The notes below the pieces were generated by a model, which was given only the letters and a program-made list of their open reading frames with translations, had not been told where the DNA came from and made no database searches. The position numbers and the translations under genes were made by a program. From positions 23,932,001-23,996,000 of the forward strand of contig OY540810.1 of NCBI GenBank assembly GCA_961205875.1: DNA of 64,000 bases, given 5' to 3'. Below, piece after piece: positions 10,097-21,413 of the stretch; the first letter of the stretch is position 1, and each line of letters starts with the position of its first letter. This DNA comes from Sialis fuliginosa (taxonomy: Eukaryota; Arthropoda; Insecta; Megaloptera; Sialidae).

Positions 10097-11772
10097 AGCC
10101 CTCTTCGCGATTGAATTGTATTAATAAAACATGCTTGTATTTTTTTAGCTAAATAATATTTTAAGATCAGGAATACAATGTATATTTATCTTGAAAATAC
10201 GTGAATATTTTAAGAAGAAATTATTGTAGCAAACATATTCTTTTTAACATTTAAGCTACCGTCTTTGAAATGTTTCAGAGGAATTTAATTTTAATGTTAA
10301 ACTAAGTTCGTAGGAGGTAAGAATTCCTCAATACTGTAATCTGCGTTGAACATCAAAGTTAACGTATTCGGGTACCTTGTAAAGTATTATGTGAACATAC
10401 ATATATTAATATAATATTTCGTATACATGACTAATTATTTAATACATGTACCTACAATTACCTGCATGATGTAACTATGCATATCTAATTTACATAGTGC
10501 ATGCATATGCATAATGTGTATTTTAGTAATTCCTCCAGATACTGAAACAATTTTTAATTCTACCCCCAACGATTATTCTTGCTTAGCCAGTTTGTATAGT
10601 TCATGTTGGAGAAAGTAAACCATTGTTTTTCAACTGAACTACTATCGTAAAGTTTTCAGTTTAGAAAAGCTTTGCGTTATTAATTATTTGAGTGTTTTCG
10701 AAAATAAAAATAAATAACATAGGTACTCCTATTCTTAAATAAAAATTACTCAGAATTCTGAAAAAATACCAATTTTCATTACTTATTGTACAATCGTGTA
10801 ATATCATAATTTTTAACAAAAGAAATTGAAATAATTTTTGTTCAATATGAATAAAACACAACTATACCTAAGCTAATTGTAAGACATTTTTTAATTTATT
10901 TTTTATTTAAATTTGCATATATAAAGAAGTTCTAAGTGACTCACGTTAACGCCCTACCCGCACCTATAGAATTTGTCTTCCTTTTATGATGTGAGTACCC
11001 TCTAAGAAGGGATTTTCTTAGATTTAACTTCGTAAGGAGGGAAATGGGTTCAGCCCAAATGGGAGTAAAAAATTGTTCCAAATTAACAGTTTAAAACTTT
11101 TAATGGTATTAGGTTTTAATGTTAGATCTATACTGAAAGATTCACAACAACGTACATATCTATTAATAGACTTATGTAATGAACTAATTGTTTATGTACA
11201 CATAATAATATATTAACAACAAATAAATTAACCAAAATTTTATTAATGTCAATATAATTACTATCTAATTCAAGTATTTGTATTAATTATTGTTTAACAA
11301 TATCCCCCACCCGGACTCATAAACAATTTGCTAAAGTTTCACTATTAAATTCATAAATTATCGTATTATCTGATTTTCAAATTCAAACTTTATAATTATA
11401 ATGATTTACGATCCCTTACCGCCATTTTACTGTATCAATTCAAAGCACTGCATGAACTTTACATCGTATAATATCATAGGTAGCTGTCCAAAATGTATAT
11501 TATGTTTGATCTCAGGTATACTCAGGTGACCTTTAATTCCATTCAATATATAAATATATGTACATATATTATACATTGTATACACAATACAAACTGTTTC
11601 ATACCTTTATATTAAGTCGGTCGTTGTAATGTTTTACAAAAAATTCCAAAATATTTTTTTTTAATCTTAAAGTTAATTTCGTTTTAAACTAAAATTCATA
11701 CAATTTAAATCGTGCCTGTTTTGACCCCACTCGTATTATCTGTTGTGTGCCCCGTACATTATACATCCCTTA
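10097..11772. other. AT-rich spacer with one old repeat fragment
   Basis: At about 10946-11085 the block GTACCCTCTAAGAAGGGATT and neighbouring text resembles pieces at 43350, 49910 and, inverted, 30360-30420; these belong to a common insect retroelement-like repeat (group R). No gene is apparent in the rest. Confidence 0.45.
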
Positions 11773-12048
11773 TACAGGATGTTTCATAATTGAAAGTCGA
11801 TATTATAGGGGGTTATACATGGTTTTAAGACAAAAAGTTCATATAAACATATATTCGTTTTCATTCAAAATAATCAAGGTTATATTAATTAGGATGCTCT
11901 GGTTGAAATTGAAAATTTGTTTTTTTCACAAAAGATGTGTTTATACACCTTGTTTGCATTCACCAAGTTTTATAAAAATATCTAATATAGTTTCGGAGTT
12001 ATTAAAAAAAAAACACAATTAAAAAAAAAAAATCTTGATCATCCTGTA
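11773..12048. mobile_element. Short TIR element, TACAGGATG ends
   Basis: TACAGGATGTTTCATAATTG at the left faces CATCCTGTA at the right. The termini resemble those of family B (TACAGGGTG), but the interior is unrelated. TA precedes the left end; TC follows the right end, so the target duplication is not intact. A 91-codon open frame spans it but has no family resemblance and is not called. Confidence 0.55.
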
Positions 12049-12519
12049 TCTAATAAAAATAAAGTGAAAACGGACCTATGTTTATTTAAACTTTTTGTCT
12101 TGAAATCATGCACAGATTAACCCACTTCAATATTGATATTCAATTATGAAAAATTAAAAATATGTTTTACTATTCAATTACTATATTCACATTACAAGCT
12201 AGACAAGAAATATACATACTCGTTTTGGAAACTCAATTTCTTATTATTGAACCGCAAACTATTTGTATTTCCTTTATCTCATTATAACTAGACGAATCGG
12301 AAATAAAGGTATGTTTTATATATTATGCAATTCTCAAGCAAACATTGAAAATACTGATTGGAAATTGCATTTGCATTGTTTGCATATTGTATTGGAATTA
12401 ATCGAAGTCTGTATTCGAGCACCATTTCTAGATCTAAAGTCTACTTTCTATTTTATTTTATAAATGTATAATACAAATGAATCGCAACAACTTGTTCCTA
12501 GTCACTAGTCAGACAGCTC
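12049..12519. other. AT-rich spacer, nothing recognised
   Basis: No coding-like frame, inverted repeat or recognised repeat was seen. Confidence 0.4.
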
Positions 12520-13595
12520 ACAAGGGAACCTTTTAAAGTGGAATATTCAGATCGAGTTTAAATTTTGTATATAGTTAGAGGGGGTCAGGGTTAGTAAGAA
12601 AAAAATTATCTTAGCTGCGGTAAAACGGTTTAAGGGGGTGAAATACCCCTATGAAAATGTGCAAAATAATCATATATTTCAAATAACTCTGAAACTAATG
12701 AAGATTTTAAAAAATCTATAATATAAAATTTTTATGATTTTTTGTGCTCTTTCAAATGACAGCAGTAGAAATTCGAAAAAATGAAACCGGTAACCCCCAC
12801 TTCCCACCTACCCCATTATTATTTTTTTTTTCTATTAACTAAAATGAATTGTAGTATACAATAGTAATTCAAATATATTTATATATATATATTATTTCAC
12901 AAAAAATTGTTTATCCCTTTCATTTGTCAAAATTCAAAATTTAATCTAATTTGAAACTGGATTAAATTCACATAGAGTAATTTTTAATTGGACTAATGAA
13001 AAAAACAAATTTAATTAATGACAATTTTAACCGGCCGTTTACTAGACTAACATGCACTAAAAATCTCTTTACTGGATTTTAGGGGTCCTGAAATGTAAAT
13101 ATCCTTCTGAATTGGTAACTTTCCAACTCTAGTCAATACTTTTCTTATCTCTACCGTAATAAAAAAAATTTATTAATATTTTTCAAAATATGATAATGTG
13201 ATGATGAAAAGGTTAAAAAAAAGTTGTGAAATATATCTTATATATTTGAATTGTTATTGTATACTACTACTACTACTACTAGTTAATAGAAAAAAAATTA
13301 AAATAAATAATAGGGTGGGTGGGAGGTGAGGGTTACCGGTTTAATTTTTTGTTGTGATTTGAAAGAGGACAAAAAATCATAAACATTTTGTATTATAGAT
13401 TTTTTTAAATCTTCATTAGTTTCAGAGTTATTTGATATTATATGATTATTTTGCACATTTTCATAGGGGTGTTTTACCCCCTTAAACCGTTTTACCGCAG
13501 CTAAGATAATTTTTTTCTTACTTACCCTGACCCCCTCTAACTATATACAAAATGTAAACTTGATCAGAATATGCCACTTGAAAAGGTTACCTTGT
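12520..13595. mobile_element. 1.08 kb foldback element
   Basis: Left end ACAAGGGAACCTTTTAAAGT faces ACTTGAAAAGGTTACCTTGT at the right. Arms of about 340 bp pair, including AGAGGGGGTCAGGGTTAGTA, AGCTGCGGTAAAACGGTTTA and the TATTAACT/AGTTAATA inner blocks. The loop is about 370 bp. An ACT trinucleotide run (13262-13281) lies in the right inner arm only. No target duplication was identified and nothing is coded. Confidence 0.8.
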
Positions 13596-13678
13596 CAGTA
13601 ATATTTGTGGGTACACCTATATATATATGTACCTACATATGTGTATTTTAGGAGTAAGACAGGCTTGGATACGACCGG

Positions 13679-13708
13679 CGGTCAACCGGGCAAATGCCCG
13701 GTGGACCG
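13679..13708. repeat. GC-rich hairpin
   Basis: ACCGGGCA AA TGCCCGGT forms an 8-bp perfect stem, extended imperfectly by CGGTC and GGACCG. It stands out from its AT-rich surroundings. Similar CCGGGCATTTGCCCGG tips are common at insect transposon ends, but no second end was found. Confidence 0.5.
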
Positions 13709-14095
13709 ACAAATTAAAAAAAATTAACTTTTCACGTCATTGTCTATATAATAAACGTAATTTTATCTAAAATAGGGAAATATTTTATGCATCAAACTTC
13801 AATTTGTCATAGAAATATCATAAGAAAGAAAGTCATAACTTACTAAATAAACAAAAATTCCCCCCTTTGCGGGTTAACATTGCTCGTAAAGTGGGAATTC
13901 GTAAAATGAGAACAATGGCTGAGTCATGATGGTCGTACACTGATGTTTACGTGTTATAGGTGAAATCTGCATACGAAGGGAAACTTGTTTATGTTAGCTT
14001 ATGTACTGTTAGATCAAGATATGAATGGTGTGAATGCGATCGCAAGTTATTGCTGCTAGTGCACATTGGCGTAGCGTGGGGTTGTTATTAGACTT

Positions 14096-14750
14096 GTGTA
14101 GTTCACGAACGAACTAGTTCCCACACGAGAACTAGAGGAACTAGTTCGTATGCGCTCCGCTCTTTTAGTTCAACAGTTCCCGATACACTTCAAATACACT
14201 GTTCTAAAAATACGATTGTACAATTTTTATGTTTAATAATTTACGTTTTCAATACTTTATTACCAATTTTGAATTTATTTTACTAAAGATATATTAGGTA
14301 TATTGAATTTTTTTTAGTTCACATGAATTCAATGTCTGTCAAAAGCACGTGATTTTTATATTATTTTATGACAATCAACAGAAAGGAATGTCACAGATTT
14401 TAATGAAATTTAAATATAAGTATTGCTCAAACTACTGTACAATAAATAAAGTATCATTGAAAATGTTTCAAAATTTTCATATATATCGAGGGTTTGATTT
14501 AAAAAAAATAATTATTGCAAATAAATACATTTAAAAATATCGATCTTGTCTATAACTTTGCATTTCTATAGTTTGATAAAAAAATAGTAGTACAAAATTA
14601 CTGATTAAACAATTTAATTATACATTAAAAATCCAACAATCCAATATATCTAAATCAATTAATTGTCATCGTATAGTTCGTAAAAAATTCTATGAACTAA
14701 AAGAACTAGAAGAACGAACTAGTTCATTAAAGACTACTGAACTATAGGGA
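14096..14750. repeat. GAACTAGTTC inverted pair inside the hAT element
   Basis: TAGTTCACGAACGAACTAGT at 14098 and an inverted cluster at 14690-14750 (AACGAACTAGTTC, TGAACTA) form a degenerate terminal repeat, both rich in AGTTC and its complement. GCGCTCCGCTC on the left and GGGAGCGCTCTC on the right extend the pairing. This may be an independent nested element; the ends are not sharp. Confidence 0.45.
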
Positions 14751-14829
14751 GCGCTCTCTGTCATGAACTAAAATTCCCAGCGATTTCAAATTATAATTTG
14801 GGTACATATTTTTGGTTTGTTTTATTTGA

Positions 14830-14882
14830 GTTTCCGACGCTGATCCATATTATTATGTTGTATGTACGTTGGCGTCGGAAAC
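14830..14882. repeat. Hairpin, 11-bp arms
   Basis: GTTTCCGACGC pairs exactly with GCGTCGGAAAC over a 31-nt AT-rich loop. It lies within the hAT-like element. Confidence 0.65.
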
Positions 14883-14911
14883 AATAAAAAATGTTAGGAA
14901 AACAATTGATT

Positions 14912-15024
14912 TTTAAGAATATATATTGAATTTTCAATGAGTGTATATAGAATTTTCAAAGAGTGTATATTGAATTCTCCAAGTGTACATATAAATTTAT
15001 AAAGTGTATATATATATATATATA
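14912..15024. repeat. Imperfect 26-bp tandem repeat plus TA run
   Basis: About three diverged units of GTGTATATTGAATTTTCAA are followed by a (TA)n run at about 15006-15022. This is simple-sequence DNA in the hAT interior. Confidence 0.55.
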
Positions 15025-15256
15025 ATTGTAATAAAAGGTTAAATACAATTAGAAGAGTTTTTTATTGTCTAAATAAGACTGGTCCACTGAAAATCGAAGG
15101 AATCAATATTTGATTTATTAAGAATCCTACACTAGTTGTTATGCCCCCAGCGAACACTGAAAATAGCGCTCCCCCTATAGTATTTTTTTGCAACCAAATT
15201 TACCGCCCCTGAATTCTCACTGTTGCGCCCTCCTTAAATTTTTGAACAATTTTTTT

Positions 15257-16027
15257 AGGGTTCCGAATAAACCCTATTAATCTCACTTTGTCGTCCGTTT
15301 GTCCTTTTCACTCAAAGCTAAATAGCTCGTAAACTATATAAGCTAGAAACTTGAAAATTTCACTGAACATGTAAAATGACGTCCTCTAGTAAAAGGTGTA
15401 CAAATTTTTTCAGTGGGAGCAATAAGGAGCTAAAGTCAGGTAAAAGAAAGATTTTTTTATACCAAGACATGTGACACGTTAAAATGTAGAACCAAACAAG
15501 CGGAAGGAGACTCTTTTTTTATTTTTTTTCTAAATCAAAAATGGTGCCTGCAGGGGGCTTCAAAACAAACCCAAACAAAAAAAAAATTGTATACCAAGAC
15601 GTGTGGGGTATCAAATTATAGATCTCAATCAATAGAATTTGACCCTATTTTTATTTTTATTCTAACTCAAAAATAGCGCCTGTAGGGGGCAAAAAGCAGT
15701 ATTTTATTTTCCCCTCCCCCTCTAATTCTGTAACTATCGACTCAAAAAATCTGGAAAAAAATTTGGTAACGAGGCTTTTGTGGGACTACGAACGACAAAT
15801 ACTAAAGTCAACAATATAATTTTAAATTTCGGAATAATAGGGAGGGGTGTCATAGAATTTTTATTTTTATTTTTATATCTAGGCATATGGGGTGTCAAAA
15901 TGTACATCTCAATTAGTAGAATATGACCATATTTTCTAACTCAAAAATGCACGGCTCCAAACATTCCACGTAGTACGAACTTCGGAATCCTTATGGCATA
16001 CACTCGTGTATGTCTTGCTCGAATTGA
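15257..16027 (+). mobile_element. Family S repeat, longer copy
   Basis: It begins AGGGTTCCGAATAAACCC, followed by CTTTGTCGTCCGTTTGTCC and several diverged repeats of a block with ACCAAGACNTGTG and TCTAACTCAAAAAT. It ends with TTCGGAATCCT and a small hairpin, CATACACTCGTGTATG. The final 270 bp match 48686-48985 closely. GGGTTCCG-type repeats are common in insect genomes. No coding frame was found; class unknown. Confidence 0.65.
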
Positions 16028-16146
16028 TAATGCAAGTCTGACTCATTTTGATGCCAACCCCTAGCTACGCCACTGCCAGTGCAAGAATGATCTATGCAGA
16101 GTGGGCTGTTGAGCTAACGTCACTGTTGCCTATTTTGCGGTACATG

Positions 16147-16352
16147 GACAGAGGTTACACGATCATTCTGTCATTCCATTCCATCAGTTCAGTCCGTGAC
16201 CTTGATCAAGACTGAGTGTGTAATGCATTGAATGACGGACTGATAGAATGACAGAATGATCGTGTAACCTCTGTCTTACTTGTTCAGTCTTGATCAAGGT
16301 CACGGACTGAACTGATGGAATGGAATAACAGAATAATCGTGTAACCTCTGTC
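16147..16352. repeat. Three-arm palindromic unit
   Basis: GACAGAGGTTACACGATCAT opens the unit. Its complement occurs twice, at about 16246-16272 and 16319-16352. A second block, CAGTTCAGTCCGTGACCTTG followed by ATCAAGACTGA, occurs once in each orientation. The result is a foldback with an additional inverted arm in its centre. It abuts the Harbinger element, with only TTA between. Confidence 0.75.
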
Positions 16353-16355
16353 TTA

Positions 16356-17193
16356 AGCGGGCTTTCCACTGCAAAAGGGTAATGTGCGAGAAATAGTTGA
16401 GCCGAACGGGGTCTAACTAGTTAAAGTAGGTTTTGCCTTCCATTAACAAAAAGTTTTGATAATTTTTATTATTTCCCTTCCATTGCGAAAGAGAAATGAA
16501 AACGAGAAATGAGCGGAGCGAGTTAAACGGAAAATGAGAAATTGGTCAAATTCCATTGCGAGCGAGTCTAGTCGGACTTTGTATTTGGAAGGGAAAGCTC
16601 GTGAAGCCGATTCTGACTATATGCAAACAAAGAAATGTTTAATTTTATAAGTATACAAAAAAAAGCGCGCCAAACCAAGGTTTTGGTTAAGTAATCATAT
16701 CAAAGAGAGACCGTTAAGAGGTGAATATAGATTGTTCTATGATTTACATGATGAACAATTCAAGAATTACTTCAGAGTTAGCAGAGAACAATTTTAAGAA
16801 CTTCTGTCATTTATAGAGGCCGATATTTTAAAATAAAATATCAACTTTAGGGAAGCTATTTCACCTCGGGGGCACGCGGAGTCCGTTAGAAACTAGTCAG
16901 TGGCACTGTGACGCAGCGAACTCGTTCTTACCTATTTTTATTCGTTTGATCCGTTCCGTTTACCCCTTTACCAGTGGAAGTGCTACTATGTAATTTTCGA
17001 TTGCTAGTCGAACGGAGTCCGTACGGACACCGCTCCGCTTGTTTTAGCGGAACGAGCTCGTTCTTAACTATTTTTACTCGCTCAGTCCGTTCTACTTGAC
17101 TCTTTGTTGGTGGAAGCATTACTATGCAAATTACATTTGCGAGTCAAACGTAGTCCGTAAGGACCCCGCTCCGCTTGCAGTGGAAAGCGGGTT
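16356..17193. mobile_element. PIF/Harbinger element, internally deleted
   Basis: The termini share GCTTTCCACTGCAA, in inverted orientation, and are flanked by TTA (16353-16355 and 17194-17196), the PIF/Harbinger target. Subterminal GCGGAGCGAG/CGCTCCGCTTG repeats occur several times, including two diverged tandem copies of about 170 bp near 16920-17190. A transposase remnant (16651-16893) confirms the superfamily independently of the ends. Confidence 0.85.
16651..16893 (+). pseudogene. Broken PIF/Harbinger transposase (HARBI1-like) N-terminal fragment
   Basis: The frame starting at 16651 opens after a stop and reads KKKRAKPRFW, then RPLRGEYRLFYDLHDEQF, NYFRVSREQF, ELLSFIEADI and NFREAISPR. 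This order (basic stretch, Arg-rich linker, acidic D-x-x-x-F block, F-R-V-S, F-x-E-L-L, REAISP) matches the N-terminal part of HARBI1-like PIF/Harbinger nucleases, just before the usual AVTLRYLATG segment, which is missing. Two in-frame stops occur at 16795-16797 and 16834-16836, and the frame ends at 16894. The catalytic DDE domain and the Myb-like partner gene are absent. It is non-functional and acts only as a marker for the surrounding element. Confidence 0.85.
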
Positions 17194-17196
17194 TTA

Positions 17197-18288
17197 GACT
17201 AAGGAAAGCATTTTACAACTCTTCTTTTGCCAGCAAGCTTCTTGACATTACCGTTTCAGCTAAAATCATTGATAGTAGCGATTCCGATTGAACGAAACCT
17301 GTACTAAAACTGATATTTAAGTTAAGTTATATTGCGTCGCTCAGCTATATCTTACAAATTTCTCATTTTGCAACTTTTATTATCTACACACAAGCTTTTA
17401 AATTATAACTATTTCATTACACAATTTGGTCTCTCTAAATTCTCTAATAAATTGAATTAAAAATTATGCATGTTGAATTAAAATCAATATTATTATGAGG
17501 TACTTACCATATACAATAACAACTTATTATATTATTAATCATTAAAATAATTAGAAAATATCTATCACGCACATATTGATGAAATAATACATATTTTACA
17601 AATGCGAAAGTTTAAAATTAAATATTTCGATAAAATTAAGTTTAGTTTATATTTCCACGTTGCAGAGTGGGAGCGTGCTCTAGCTGTCAAGTGAAATATG
17701 TTATGTATGTAGATATTTATGTTTTTCATTACTCTGGGGAGCATTTTTTGATTAATTGGTATTTTTTATCTCAAAAATGAAAACGAAACCGATTTTATAT
17801 TTATTATTTGTACACCTACTTTTAGAACGATAAGTATTATAATAAATACATATTTAATTACAAAATTTGATAGATAATCAATTAAACATTTCAATATTTA
17901 AAAACTATCTAGAAGAGACCCATATGTCCGGTATTTAAAAAAAATATTCTAGAGCAAAATTAAAGCAAACAATATCTGCGAGGTGTCAAATACATTCTGT
18001 GGTGTACACTTACAAACTTATCACCGCTGTTTTTAGAATAAAATATGATCATCTCTATCTTTTAATATTCAATGGACTATAACTGTTGATAATATTTGCT
18101 TTACTTCTGCTCTAACACATTTTTTTATAATATCGAGTTTATAAAGAAAAAATACAAAACTAAAAAATTTAATTAAAGTAGAGGTCTGAAACAACACCAA
18201 ATTTTTTCCCTTTTTTGAAGATAGATATGAATTTTCTTCACGTTTAATAGGGCCGGCATCAGAATTATACATATATTGCATTTATTAA
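17197..18288. other. AT-rich spacer, nothing recognised
   Basis: No coding-like frame or structured repeat was found. A short minus-strand frame near 18069-18281 lacks any resemblance to a protein family. Confidence 0.4.
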
Positions 18289-18410
18289 GCCGTATTTAGA
18301 CCAAACAGAAACACGGTGTTTTTTTTGACAAAAGAGCAACAAATCCTATACATTTTTAAATACGGAGTGTTTTTATAACACCTGTTTTGTCTTTTTGGTT
18401 TAAATACGGC
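18289..18410. mobile_element. 122-bp MITE
   Basis: GCCGTATTTAGACCAAACAG at the left faces the inverted GCCGTATTTAAACCAAAAAG at the right, with GGTGTT further in on both arms. The inner block ATACATTTTTAAATACG recurs at about 44595-44615, so the family is dispersed. The target duplication is unclear. Confidence 0.7.
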
Positions 18411-19446
18411 ATACATAATGTAATTTAAATTCAACTATTCAAATCATATAATTTAAAAAAATACTTGAAGATTGACAAAAAAAGACAAAAATACCGTTTC
18501 CTTTAGAAAAAAATCAGATGTGTAAACCAATAAGTAATTTGAAAAATATACCTGTCTACGCCACAAAAATATTCATATCTATCTATTTTCAAAAAACCAT
18601 AAAAAATGTAGTTGTTTCATATTTCTAAGTTAAGCCGTTTTTTTAATAGTGTGGTCCTTCAAAGTTGTGACACCCTGTATTACTATTATAACTCATTTTA
18701 TGATTCAGAGAAATTTATTTATTTTTAATTAAATTTTATTAAAATATTGTAAGTGTTCATGTTTTATAAATATAACTGTATTAGTTTACAAATTATTTAA
18801 ATAAAAATATAAATAATGTATACAGCATGTAATAAATTACATTAATCAAAGCAAAAATCATGATATATACAAAAACGTTTTTAATAATTTCTGAAAGTAT
18901 TTAGTACGTAAATGGTATAATAAATTAAAGATAACATTTATCTTGTTGGCCACGTGCAAATAAATCTTCAACCGATGTTAAAAACAGATGAAAATTAAAT
19001 TACTGGATGGAAATTAAAAACACAATTTCATTATGAACATAGCTTTTTTGAATACAGATGACAGTCGAAAGCGTTTGACTGGGAAACGTACTTTTGTCAG
19101 AAAACATGACTTTAATTCTTTACGGACGCGCTTTAATGTTTGAATTTAGTGAAAACAGAATTTCAAATTTGTATAACAATCAAATATGAGTTCTTTTTTG
19201 ACCAGAGTCCATCAAAAATTCTAGAATAAATTTTAAAAGAATCAAATATAATTTATTCAGGAAATCATATATTAAACATAATTTAATACAATATAGTGAC
19301 ATTTGGAAAGAATTAAGTAGGTAACTTTCCTTTTCTTAAATATTTTTATAAATTATGATCATTCTACATTACATTCTACAATTAAGTAGATATTGAATTT
19401 GATAATATCTTTTTAGAGGTTAATCTACAATAAAATTATCTTAATA
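18411..19446. other. AT-rich spacer
   Basis: Nothing structured was seen except GACACCCTGTATTA near 18668, a lone ACAGGGTG-type terminus without a partner. Confidence 0.4.
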
Positions 19447-21268
19447 TACAGGGTGATTAAGCACTGTCGTGCAAAACTTGAACGGTACATCGAGAAAAAT
19501 ATTTTAAGCAAAAAACATTATATAAACATGTGTCCGGAAATTTGTCATGAGGGGGCTACAGCCCTCTAAAGATTTTACTCAAAATTAGTTTTTATTTAAT
19601 ATCTTGAGAACCTATTGTGCCATAGTTATGAAATTTGATACAGGGTTTAGTATTAATAAGTGTTATATATATCCAGTAACAACCAATAGTAATTTTGACC
19701 AGGGTTGTATGGGCCCAGGAGGCCCGGCGATTTTTATCCAGTATTTTTTGTTCTTCAATTTTTTCCTGAGTTAAAAATTTGAATAAGACTATATGAGACA
19801 AAATACACAAAAATATACTTTGTTCATTTATCATAGGATAAACCGTTTACGAGCAATAACGATGCAAAAGAAAGCATGCAGAATTTTACTTAATACGGAT
19901 GCTTCAAATTAAACAAAATAAATTTATATTTCTGTTCTTTGATTAAAGGTAAGAAAAAAGTTCATGTACATATATCACCTAATACGTGTCCTATTAGACC
20001 TATAGCCAGTTCTATTAATGTTGCAAGTAATTTACTAACATAACTAGAAAGCGATACTTAAAATGGCTATTTGTTGGTAAGGATGAATTTTTGGAGGTAT
20101 ATTTTTATTATCTTTTTGTCTTATTTTTTATCATAGAACAAGAATATAAAAATATTTTTTGTAATTTGAAGCATCCGTATTAAGTAAAATTCTGCATCCT
20201 TTCTTTTGCATCCATATTTCTCGTAAACGGTTTATCCTATAATAAATGAGCAAAGTATATTTTTGTGTATTTTGTGCCATACAATCTTATTCAAATGTCT
20301 AATTCAGGAAAAAATTAAAGAACAAAAAAATACTAGATAAAAATCGATGGGCCCACTGGCCCCATACAGCCCTGATCTAAATTATAATTGTTCAATACTG
20401 GAAATCGATAACACTTATTAATACTAAACCCTGTATCAAATTTTATAATTTTAGCACAATGGGGTCTCCAGATATTAAATAAAAACTAATTTTGAATAAA
20501 ATCTTTGGAGGGCTGTAGCCCCCTTACGAAAAATTTCCGGACACATGTTCATTAGGGTGTTCCAAAAAAAGTCGATAATTTTTTTTTTTCGATTGCATGT
20601 GAAATTCTTGTTATATATGCTATAAAAAAAATTCTGTAAAAATTTGAGCCCTTAATATCAACTTGAAGAACTCCATCACCGAATTTGAAGATTTACCATT
20701 GATTTAACATGGAAAAATGATTTTTTAACGTTCATTTCTCCTGCAAACTATGTAGAACATTATTTTTCGGAAAAACCATGACTGATCCTTCTTCAGTATT
20801 AAATTCTGTAAAAAAAAGCTCTTAGGGTCCAGTCTCTAACGTCAACAAATTCAAAAAATCTGTATTTTTTAACGCAAATAAAAACGAGAGGGTTGACGTT
20901 AGAGACTGGACCCTAAGAGCTTTTTTTTACAAAATTTAATACTGAAGAAGGATCAGTCATGGTTTTTCCGAAAAATAATGTTCTACATAGTTTGCAGGAG
21001 AAATGAACGTTAAAAAATCATTTTTCCATGTTAAATCAATGGTAAATCTTCAAATTCGGTGATGGAGTTCTTCAAGTTGATATTAAGGGCTCAAATTTTT
21101 ACAGAATTTTTTTTATAGCATATATAACAAGAATTTTACATGCAATCGAAAAAAAAAAATTATCGACTTTTTTTGGAACACACTAATGTTCATATAATGT
21201 TTTTTGCTTAAAATATGTCTCTTAATTTACTGTTCAAGTTTGGCACGACAGCACTGAATCACCCTGTA
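19447..21268. mobile_element. Family B foldback/TIR element, copy 2, with nested insertion
   Basis: It has the same ends (TACAGGGTGATT and CACCCTGTA) and interior as copy 1 at 2402-3591, again flanked by TA on both sides. A 633-bp foldback sits in its right arm at 20553-21185. Without that insertion and one 8-bp duplication it is about 1.18 kb, nearly the same length as copy 1. Confidence 0.85.
20553..21185. mobile_element. Young 633-bp foldback element with perfect 8-bp duplication
   Basis: TAGGGTGTTCCAAAAAAAGT faces TAGTGTGTTCCAAAAAAAGT in inverted orientation. ATGTTCAT flanks both ends (20545-20552 and 21186-21193); the uninterrupted family B copy has this 8-mer only once. The arms of about 293 bp differ at only a handful of positions, and the loop is about 45 bp (near 20847-20890). 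The 8-bp duplication and TAGGG tip suggest hAT-like mobilisation. A transcript across it would fold into very long dsRNA. Confidence 0.9.
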
Positions 21269-21413
21269 TAATAAATAAAAAAACATGTTAGGGTTCCGTA
21301 GTCATTCTCATAAACTATTCTTGCTGCAGTGTTCGTTATAATTTTCATTGAAAGTACTAATTAATGTATATTCATTATTATTCATACATAGATATAAGAA
21401 AGTAAAAATACTT

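Larger units (their letters stand above)
14064..16075. mobile_element. 2.0 kb hAT-like element with 8-bp duplication and nested repeats
   Basis: The left end CATTGGCGTAGCGTGGGG faces the inverted CAGTGGCGTAGCTAGGGG at the right, a well-known hAT-type terminus. CTAGTGCA (14056-14063) and CCAGTGCA (16076-16083) flank it, an 8-bp duplication with one mismatch. No transposase frame was found. Inside lie a GAACTAGTTC-rich inverted pair, a hairpin, a short tandem repeat and a separate element (15257-16027), so it is a non-autonomous shell or a nested composite. Confidence 0.8.

Noticed and set aside
11747-12022. 91-codon frame over the TACAGGATG element
   Set aside because: Contains mostly AT-rich codons from the MITE; no homologous protein recognised.
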